A stretch of 5,931 nt of DNA. Origin: an uncultured Lachnospiraceae bacterium (GTDB taxonomy: Bacteria > Bacillota > Clostridia > Lachnospirales > Lachnospiraceae). The notes beneath the pieces are model-generated. The model was not told where the DNA came from. It was given only the letters and a program-made list of their open reading frames with translations, and made no database searches. The translations under genes were made by a program, and so were the position numbers. This document shows positions 1 to 4,699 of the stretch, in pieces; within the stretch, counting starts at the first letter, position 1, and every line of letters starts with the position of its first letter. The DNA lies in assembly GCA_945836565.1 (NCBI GenBank), contig CAMALN010000111.1:1-5931 (forward strand), given 5' to 3'.

Positions 1-10
1 ATAACTCATA

Positions 11-39
11 TTAGCAAGCTATGAATTAAACAATATAAT
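11..39 (+). promoter_or_regulatory. Candidate sigma-A promoter upstream of the membrane-protein gene
   Basis: TTAGCA at 11-16 (4 of 6 match to the -35 consensus), a 17-base spacer, and a perfect TATAAT at 34-39. Transcription would start near 46 and leave a leader of about 54 bases. The region is AT-rich, so chance matches are likely; a competing candidate lies at 65-93. Confidence 0.35.
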
Positions 40-64
40 TATACAATCACACGAAAATGGTTAC

Positions 65-93
65 TTTACATAGATAAATCAAAATGATAGAAT
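65..93 (+). promoter_or_regulatory. Alternative promoter that would give a leaderless transcript
   Basis: TTTACA at 65-70 (5 of 6), a 17-base spacer and TAGAAT at 88-93 (5 of 6). With usual spacing the start site would fall at about position 100, the A of the ATG of the downstream gene. That gene shows no Shine-Dalgarno sequence, which fits a leaderless message, but the match may be chance in AT-rich DNA. Confidence 0.3.
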
Positions 94-99
94 GTAGCT

Positions 100-741
100 A
101 TGAGTGAAAGTGCAAAGAAATACACGACATATCAGACCATAGCTACTATATGTGTAGCGGTTTTTGTTATAAATATGGCTTTCTGTCTGACGTGTTGTGA
201 CAAATATATCTACAACAAAATATATGATGGAACAGAGATTATCGATGCACAGGCAGAGGTATGGCACAGTCAGTTGGTTGAGGATTTCACTGCCTTCTTC
301 AAGGGAGACTATGACCTGTCGGGACAGGAATTTTTGAAGGAGAATGTCAAGTGCCTGAATCGTATCAAATGGAGATACAGATTTGCTGTTATGCTGGTTA
401 TAGCATCGTTGATTGGACTTATCTATAGCTATAAGGAGCTCAAGAAAAGAAGGATATTTGGGCCGTTTATACATGGTTGTGTGCTGGCGGTTGTCTTTCT
501 GTTATTTAAGATATTCAGATTTTTTACCGCAGGAGGTGGCGTGACGGCAGCCATAAGAGCTATGGTTGTGAAGCAAAGCTATGAGTATTTTTATGAAGGT
601 GATATACTGCTTAAGCTTATGCCACAGTATTATGCCAGAGGGCTGGCACTACTTTATATAGGATGGGTATTTGTATTGATTTTGGCAGTGCTTCTGCTTA
701 GAAGACTGTTTATATGGCTGGGAAGGCCGCATAAATTTTAG
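100..741 (+). CDS. Hypothetical four-helix integral membrane protein
   Basis: A 213-residue protein I do not recognise with confidence. Hydrophobic segments lie at about residues 12-32, 93-110, 120-142 and 180-201, with a polar stretch of about 60 residues (33-92) after the first helix and a shorter one (143-179) before the last. Cys29, Cys32 and Cys33 lie at the end of helix 1. The tail after helix 4 is basic (RRLFIWLGRPHKF), suggesting a cytoplasmic C-terminus. The helix-loop-helix-helix-loop-helix plan and a GDILLKLMPQYYARG stretch before the last helix resemble the DUF1461/TIGR01906 membrane family, but this is only a layout similarity. ATG at 100 is the only plausible start: an in-frame stop lies at 88-90 and the next Met (residue 27) would cut helix 1. 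No clear Shine-Dalgarno is seen. It ends 32 bases before glgB with no terminator between, so the two are probably co-transcribed. Confidence 0.75.
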   Translation: MSESAKKYTTYQTIATICVAVFVINMAFCLTCCDKYIYNKIYDGTEIIDAQAEVWHSQLVEDFTAFFKGDYDLSGQEFLKENVKCLNRIKWRYRFAVMLVIASLIGLIYSYKELKKRRIFGPFIHGCVLAVVFLLFKIFRFFTAGGGVTAAIRAMVVKQSYEYFYEGDILLKLMPQYYARGLALLYIGWVFVLILAVLLLRRLFIWLGRPHKF

Positions 742-773
742 ACGTAATAATATGAGGTGGAGGTTATAGGTTA

Positions 774-3191
774 ATGAATAACAAGCTTAAAAACTGGGTT
801 AACTGGGTGCTGTACGATGAGCTTATGGAAGGAAAGCTCAACGCGCCTAAGCATCTTTTGGGACTTCATGAATATGGAGATGGTCAGGTTGTGACAGTAT
901 ACAGACCGCATGCAGATAAGGTTTTCATTACTTCGAAGACAGGCAAGTCTGTTGAAGAGATGGACTGGCTGGGAGAGGGATTATTCGGTATATATTTCCC
1001 GAAGAAGAAATACAGACCGGGTACATACAGGATACGTACAAAGTATCAGGATGGTACAGAGGTAACTGTTGCTGACGGATATGCATTCGGCTCGCTTATA
1101 TCAGACGTGGATACATACCTCTTTGCGGAGGGTAAGAACTATGAGATATACAACAAGCTTGGTGCACATCCTATGACGATAGACGGCGTAAAGGGAACAT
1201 ATTTTGCGGTGTGGGCTCCTAATGCCAGAAGAGTCAGCGTCGTTGGTGATTTTAATATGTGGGACGGTGCGCTCAATCCTATGCAGATTCAGACTGTATC
1301 CGGTATCTATGAGCTCTTTATACCGGGCGTAGAAGAGGGCGCAGTATATAAGTTCCAGATACTTACCAGATCCGGAGACATCTTATATAAGGCTGACCCA
1401 TATGCGAATTATGCTCAGGTAAGACCTGACAATGCGAATATCGTAACAGATCTTTCAACATATAAGTGGAAGGATTCCGCGTGGATCGAGAATAGAAAGA
1501 AGATAGACAGAGTGAGCAGAACAAAGGCTCCGATGTCTATATATGAGTGTCATCTCGGTTCTTGGAAGAAGAAAATCGAGGATTCGGATTTTGGCTTCTA
1601 TAATTACAGAGAGATGGCTGAACAGCTCGGACAGTACCTTAAAGAGATGGGATATACACATATTGAGCTTATGGGTATAGCAGAGTATCCGTTCGACGGC
1701 TCATGGGGATATCAGGTTACAAACTACTATGCGCCTACAAGCCGCTATGGTACACCTCAGGATTTTATGTATTTTGTTGACCACATGCACAGCCTGGGTA
1801 TAGGTGTAATACTTGACTGGGTACCGGCACATTTCCCACGTGATGCGCACGGTCTCGGACGTTTTGACGGTATGCCGTTATATGAGCATCCGGACCCAAG
1901 AAGAGGAGAACATCCTGACTGGGGTACATATATATTTGATTACAGCAGAAATGAGGTAAGTAACTTCCTTACTTCAAATGCACTTTTCTGGGTTGAGAAA
2001 TTCCATATCGATGCACTTCGTGTGGATGCCGTAGCATCTATGCTTTATCTGGACTATGGAAAGCAGGATGGGCAGTGGCTGCCAAATGAAAAGGGCGGAA
2101 AGGAAAATCTCGATGCGATTAAGCTTCTTCAGAAGATAAATACCGTTATGGAGGAGAGAAATCCGGGCGCATATCTTATCGCTGAGGAGTCAACTGCCTG
2201 GGCAGGTGTAACAGCACCGGCAGATTTTGGTGGACTTGGTTTCCTGTATAAGTGGAACATGGGTTGGATGAACGACTTCCTTGAGTATATGAAGCTTGAC
2301 CCATACTTTAGGTCATTCAATCACAACAGACTTACATTCAGCTTGACATACACATATTCTGAGAATTATGTACTTGTTATATCACACGATGAGGTGGTAC
2401 ATCTTAAGTGCTCTATGCTGAACAAGATGCCGGGCTTTGAGGTAGATAAGTTCGCAAACCTTAGAACAGCATATGCATTTATGTTCGGACATCCGGGCAA
2501 GAAGCTTCTCTTCATGGGACAGGAATTTGCACAGCTCAGGGAGTGGAGTGAGGCGAGAAGTCTCGACTGGTATCTGCTTGATGAGCCGCTTCACAAGGGT
2601 ATGCAGAATTATGTCAAGGCACTTAATCATATGTATACTCAGTATGACGCGCTTTATTACAATGACAATGATCCGATGGGCTTTGAGTGGACAAAGGTTG
2701 ATGATGCCGAGTCCGGCTGCGTGGCATTTGTAAGAAGAGGAAAGTCATCTAAGGAGCAGCTTCTGTTCATATGCAACTTTGTACCTGTTCAGAGAGATAA
2801 TTACTGGGTTGGTGTACCTTGCGAAGGAACATATACGGAGATACTTAACTCGGATGCAGAAGAATTCGGTGGACAGAACAGACTGAACGGAAAGGTGAAG
2901 GCATTAAATGAAAAGTGCGACAGAATGAACTATGCACTTCCTGTTACCCTGCCACCTCTTTCAACTCTTGTATTCAAGTTTGATTACAAGGATGCAACAG
3001 TGAAGGCTTTACCTGCAAAGAACACTGAGGAGAAGAAGCCTGCGGCTAAGAAAGCTGTAGCGAAGTCAACGACTACGAAGAAGCCGGCAACAAAGACAAC
3101 CGCAACAAAGGCAACAGCTGCTAAGAAGCCTGCAGCGAAAAAGCCTGCTACTAAAAAGCCTGCAGCTAAAAAGTCGACAGAGAAGAAATAA
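774..3191 (+). CDS. glgB: 1,4-alpha-glucan branching enzyme with a lysine-rich C-terminal extension
   Basis: Cytoplasmic GH13 enzyme that cuts alpha-1,4 glucan chains and rejoins the piece by an alpha-1,6 bond, making branches in glycogen. Order of modules: N-terminal N1 beta domain (about 20-115, with HLLGLHEYGDG), CBM48 (about 135-235, with FAVWAPNARRVSVVGDFNMW), the GH13 barrel (about 255-640) and a C-terminal beta domain ending at LPPLSTLVFKFDY (726-738). All conserved GH13 regions are visible: DWVPAHF (348-354), LRVDAV with nucleophile Asp418, AEES with acid/base Glu471, and SHDE with His538-Asp539. The core of about 740 residues matches long GlgB proteins such as that of E. coli; residues 751-805 are extra and very basic. 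A strong ribosome binding site (AGGTGGAGGT, 755-764) supports ATG 774. No glgA, glgC or glgP lies nearby in this window. Assignment is very secure; the role of the tail is unknown. Confidence 0.97.
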   Translation: MNNKLKNWVNWVLYDELMEGKLNAPKHLLGLHEYGDGQVVTVYRPHADKVFITSKTGKSVEEMDWLGEGLFGIYFPKKKYRPGTYRIRTKYQDGTEVTVADGYAFGSLISDVDTYLFAEGKNYEIYNKLGAHPMTIDGVKGTYFAVWAPNARRVSVVGDFNMWDGALNPMQIQTVSGIYELFIPGVEEGAVYKFQILTRSGDILYKADPYANYAQVRPDNANIVTDLSTYKWKDSAWIENRKKIDRVSRTKAPMSIYECHLGSWKKKIEDSDFGFYNYREMAEQLGQYLKEMGYTHIELMGIAEYPFDGSWGYQVTNYYAPTSRYGTPQDFMYFVDHMHSLGIGVILDWVPAHFPRDAHGLGRFDGMPLYEHPDPRRGEHPDWGTYIFDYSRNEVSNFLTSNALFWVEKFHIDALRVDAVASMLYLDYGKQDGQWLPNEKGGKENLDAIKLLQKINTVMEERNPGAYLIAEESTAWAGVTAPADFGGLGFLYKWNMGWMNDFLEYMKLDPYFRSFNHNRLTFSLTYTYSENYVLVISHDEVVHLKCSMLNKMPGFEVDKFANLRTAYAFMFGHPGKKLLFMGQEFAQLREWSEARSLDWYLLDEPLHKGMQNYVKALNHMYTQYDALYYNDNDPMGFEWTKVDDAESGCVAFVRRGKSSKEQLLFICNFVPVQRDNYWVGVPCEGTYTEILNSDAEEFGGQNRLNGKVKALNEKCDRMNYALPVTLPPLSTLVFKFDYKDATVKALPAKNTEEKKPAAKKAVAKSTTTKKPATKTTATKATAAKKPAAKKPATKKPAAKKSTEKK
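3024..3188 (+). other. Coding region for the histone-H1-like tail of GlgB
   Basis: Encodes GlgB residues 751-805. By count the 55 residues are 19 Lys, 14 Ala, 11 Thr, 5 Pro, 3 Glu, 2 Ser and 1 Val, with no aromatic residue and no Arg, Gly, Asp or Leu. It follows the natural end of the enzyme's C-terminal beta domain, in the same frame with no interruption. Such Lys/Ala/Pro/Thr tails are known from histone H1, Pseudomonas AlgP and PhaF, and mycobacterial HupB, where they bind DNA or other polyanions. A tail on a branching enzyme cannot be assigned a role from sequence; it is predicted to be disordered and strongly positive. Confidence 0.9.
3126..3170 (+). repeat. Three tandem 15-base units encoding KPA(A/T)K
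   Basis: Three consecutive 15-base copies (3126-3140, 3141-3155, 3156-3170) encode KPAAK, KPATK and KPAAK, GlgB residues 785-799. They differ at only a few bases, chiefly in the third and fourth codons. A related copy encoding KPAAK lies earlier in the tail (residues 755-759). This suggests the tail grew by in-frame repeat duplication and may vary in length between strains. Confidence 0.85.
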
Positions 3192-3231
3192 TTAATTTTT
3201 CTTAAAGATTATGAAAATTTAGAAAAATCAA

Positions 3232-3260
3232 TTGAAAGATACAGGCTCATAGAGTAATAT
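3232..3260 (+). promoter_or_regulatory. Candidate promoter for the DUF218 gene
   Basis: TTGAAA at 3232-3237 (5 of 6), a 17-base spacer, and TAATAT at 3255-3260 (4 of 6). The 40 bases upstream are rich in A and T tracts and could act as an UP element. The start site would be near 3267, inside the 5' arm of the hairpin at 3262-3286, leaving a leader of about 65 bases. This is the best candidate in the 140-base gap, but it is not a strong match. Confidence 0.4.
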
Positions 3261-3261
3261 G

Positions 3262-3290
3262 CAAGAGGTGCAAAAAGCACCTCTTGTTTA
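3262..3290 (+). terminator. Probable intrinsic terminator after glgB
   Basis: A perfect 10-bp inverted repeat, CAAGAGGTGC (3262-3271) and GCACCTCTTG (3277-3286), encloses an AAAAA loop and is followed by TTTA. The stem is strong, but the T-run is only three bases, so termination may be incomplete. It lies 70 bases after the glgB stop. Because it sits at the predicted start of the next transcript, it could also act as a 5' leader structure. Confidence 0.65.
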
Positions 3291-3292
3291 AT

Positions 3293-3310
3293 GTGCGCCA
3301 GGTAACGCAC
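3293..3310 (+). other. Small G/C-rich hairpin in the DUF218 gene leader
   Basis: GTGCG (3293-3297) and CGCAC (3306-3310) form a 5-bp stem with an 8-base loop, six bases after the terminator-like hairpin and 11 bases before the ribosome binding site at 3322. It could be a leader structure affecting translation, but such a short stem may arise by chance. Confidence 0.35.
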
Positions 3311-3321
3311 GATTCACAGAT

Positions 3322-3325
3322 GGAG
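3322..3325 (+). promoter_or_regulatory. Ribosome binding site that fixes the DUF218 gene start
   Basis: GGAG at 3322-3325 (within AGATGGAG) is six bases before ATG 3332. The in-frame alternatives, ATG 3320 and TTG 3284, have no such site; TTG 3284 lies inside the hairpin stem. The site therefore selects 3332 as the start. Confidence 0.8.
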
Positions 3326-3331
3326 TATTGT

Positions 3332-3952
3332 ATGAAAAAATTATTGAAGCTTATGAGAAATATATTATTGGGCATTTTAGTTATAATTGTTATTGCGCTG
3401 GTTATTATATTAGGCATAAATGCAGTTGTACGGTTGAAGACAAGGAAATACATAAAGACGGTGGAGCAGGCTTCAGAGCTTACGGATGTAGATTATATAA
3501 TGGTGCTTGGGGCATCGGTGAGAAACGGAGACACACCAAGCGCTATGCTGGCTGACAGACTTGACAGAGGACTTGATGTGTATAACGTGCAGTCCTCGGC
3601 AAAGCTTCTGATGAGTGGAGACCGGACTGACAGGTATTATGATGAGGTTAGGGTTATGAAGCAGTATGCCTTGGACAGAGGTGTGGCTGAAGCCTCAGTA
3701 GTGGAGGACCCGATGGGATATTCCACCTATGATAGTATGTACAGGGCAAAGAATGAATACAACGCGAAGAAAATGATTATAGTTACACAGAGATATCATC
3801 TGTATCGTGCGGTGTATATAGCACGTCAGATGGGTATAGATGCGTATGGTGTGGCAGCAGAGGATATACGTTATCATGACCAGTGGAAGCGTGATATCAG
3901 AGAGATACTTGCCATAGACAAAGATTTCTTCAAGTTGCTGTTGATTCCTTGA
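3332..3952 (+). CDS. SanA/YdcF-type DUF218 membrane-anchored protein
   Basis: A 206-residue protein with a basic N-terminus (MKKLLKLMRN), one hydrophobic segment at about 10-33 and a DUF218 domain from about residue 52. Family motifs are clear: DYIMVLGASV (54-63), MLADRLDRGLDVY (72-84), LLMSGDR (92-98), GYSTYDSMYRAK (129-140) and MIIVTQRYHLYRA (148-160). The closest known relative in type is SanA of E. coli, an inner-membrane protein linked to envelope barrier function and vancomycin exclusion at high temperature; the biochemical activity of the family is not settled. By analogy the domain would lie outside the membrane, though the residues after the helix (RLKTRKYIK) are also basic, so orientation is inferred. 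Its TGA stop overlaps the greA promoter. It seems to be a single-gene unit between a hairpin and that promoter. Family assignment is secure; function is not. Confidence 0.88.
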   Translation: MKKLLKLMRNILLGILVIIVIALVIILGINAVVRLKTRKYIKTVEQASELTDVDYIMVLGASVRNGDTPSAMLADRLDRGLDVYNVQSSAKLLMSGDRTDRYYDEVRVMKQYALDRGVAEASVVEDPMGYSTYDSMYRAKNEYNAKKMIIVTQRYHLYRAVYIARQMGIDAYGVAAEDIRYHDQWKRDIREILAIDKDFFKLLLIP

Positions 3953-3977
3953 CAGAACAAGGTATGTAATGTATAAT
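3949..3977 (+). promoter_or_regulatory. Perfect-consensus sigma-A promoter for greA
   Basis: TTGACA (3949-3954), exactly 17 bases, then TATAAT (3972-3977): 12 of 12 consensus positions with the optimal spacer. The start site should be near 3984, giving a greA leader of about 40 bases. The -35 box contains the TGA stop codon (3950-3952) of the upstream gene. A strong constitutive promoter is expected for a housekeeping elongation factor. Confidence 0.88.
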
Positions 3978-4024
3978 TTCATAGATTATGAGTTTTTGAA
4001 TAAACTATAGAAAGGGCGAACGAT

Positions 4025-4501
4025 ATGGCAGAGAAGAGAATCAAGATTACTCGTGAGGGTTATAGAGAGTTAGAGGATGAGTTAGACGAATTAAAAGGCG
4101 TCCGTATGGTTGAGATTGCTGAGAAGCTCAAGGAAGCCAGAGAGCAGGGAGACTTATCAGAGAACGCTGAGTACGATGCTGCTAAGGACGAGCAGAGAGA
4201 TGTCAAGGCGAGAATTGACGAGATAGAGGCCATACTTAAAACCGCCGAGATAATAGATACTGACGATATAGATGCTAACGTAGTTAGCTTTGGTGGAAAT
4301 GTTACTTTCCTGGACGAGCTTACAGACGAGGTAAGAGAGTTCAAGATAGTAGGTTCTACAGAGGCAAATATACTTAAGGGTAAGCTTTCAAATGAGTCAC
4401 CACTTGGACTTGCATTACTTAGACATAAGATTGGTGATGAGGTTGTAGTAGAGGCTCCGGACGGAGAGTTCAAGTACAAGATATTAGACATTAGAAAGTA
4501 A
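4025..4501 (+). CDS. greA: Transcription elongation factor GreA
   Basis: A 158-residue protein, the usual GreA length. GreA enters the secondary channel of RNA polymerase and stimulates cleavage of the 3' RNA end in backtracked complexes, rescuing stalled transcription. Residues about 8-76 form the antiparallel coiled coil; its tip carries GDLSENAEYDAA (42-53), where Asp43 and Glu46 match the two acidic residues (Asp41, Glu44 in E. coli) that help bind the catalytic metal. The C-terminal FKBP-like domain (about 82-158) holds the SNESPLGLALLRHKIGDEV signature (122-140); Arg133 replaces the Gly common in relatives (ALLG), a minor variation. Ribosome binding site AAAGGG (4011-4016) lies eight bases before ATG 4025. 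It has its own consensus promoter and a terminator-like hairpin 22 bases after the stop. greA followed by lysS is a common Firmicutes order. Confidence 0.97.
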   Translation: MAEKRIKITREGYRELEDELDELKGVRMVEIAEKLKEAREQGDLSENAEYDAAKDEQRDVKARIDEIEAILKTAEIIDTDDIDANVVSFGGNVTFLDELTDEVREFKIVGSTEANILKGKLSNESPLGLALLRHKIGDEVVVEAPDGEFKYKILDIRK

Positions 4502-4523
4502 TACAAGATATAGCATGATATAT

Positions 4524-4583
4524 AAAAAGCACTTGTTGTGGGTAGGGTATACATATTATACAGCTCATGATAAAGTGCTTTTT
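4524..4583 (+). terminator. Long bulged terminator hairpin after greA
   Basis: AAAAAGCACTT (4524-4534) and AAGTGCTTTTT (4573-4583) form a perfect 11-bp outer stem whose 3' arm ends in five T. Inside, after a bulged A at 4572, bases 4535-4542 can pair with 4564-4571 (8 pairs, several G-U), and GTATA (4547-4551) pairs with TATAC (4557-4561) around a CATAT loop. The A-run and T-run at the base allow termination from either side, though all genes here point the same way. It is longer than a typical intrinsic terminator. Confidence 0.75.
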
Positions 4584-4611
4584 GAAAGTAAATAAATCAT
4601 TAGAGTATATT
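4582..4611 (+). promoter_or_regulatory. Candidate lysS promoter starting in the greA terminator
   Basis: TTGAAA at 4582-4587 (5 of 6), an 18-base spacer and TATATT at 4606-4611 (5 of 6). The -35 box uses the last two T of the terminator T-run. The start site would be near 4618, leaving about 80 bases of leader that hold only AT-rich sequence and an 8-base palindrome AAACGTTT (4630-4637). I found no T-box sequence (TGGNACCGCG) or other tRNA-sensing structure. Confidence 0.4.
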
Positions 4612-4699
4612 TATTTGTTTACGAGATATAAACGTTTGGATAAATATAAAATATGTTAGTTAATTGTAGAAAGTTATAGATAATAGATAGGAGAAAATT

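Noticed and set aside
79..474. 131-codon minus-strand frame over the membrane-protein gene
   Set aside because: No recognisable motif and no ribosome site; it overlaps a plausible + strand membrane protein with clear helices.
752..769. Five-codon frame (MRWRL) before glgB as a leader peptide
   Set aside because: It is formed by the purine-rich ribosome binding site itself and has no ribosome site of its own.
2473..2733. 86-codon + strand frame inside glgB
   Set aside because: It lies wholly within the conserved GlgB coding sequence in another frame, and its Arg/Ser/Met-rich product has no family features.
3195..3228. Inverted repeat ATTTTTCT/AGAAAAAT right after glgB as a terminator
   Set aside because: The 8-bp stem is nearly all A-T with an 18-base loop and no T-run after it, so it would be unstable; the 3262-3286 hairpin is a far better candidate.
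3284..3331. Upstream TTG (3284) or ATG (3320) as start of the DUF218 gene
   Set aside because: TTG 3284 is inside the hairpin stem and neither has a ribosome site; ATG 3332 has GGAG at ideal spacing and begins a typical basic-plus-hydrophobic anchor.
4060..4554. 164-codon open frame on the minus strand across greA
   Set aside because: It is Ser/Leu/Ile-rich, matches no family I know, and is the mirror of a highly conserved gene. The codon bias of greA explains the lack of stops.
4584..4699. T-box or lysine riboswitch upstream of lysS
   Set aside because: The gap is too short, lacks TGGNACCGCG and has no strong hairpins besides the greA terminator; it contains only AT-rich weak repeats.
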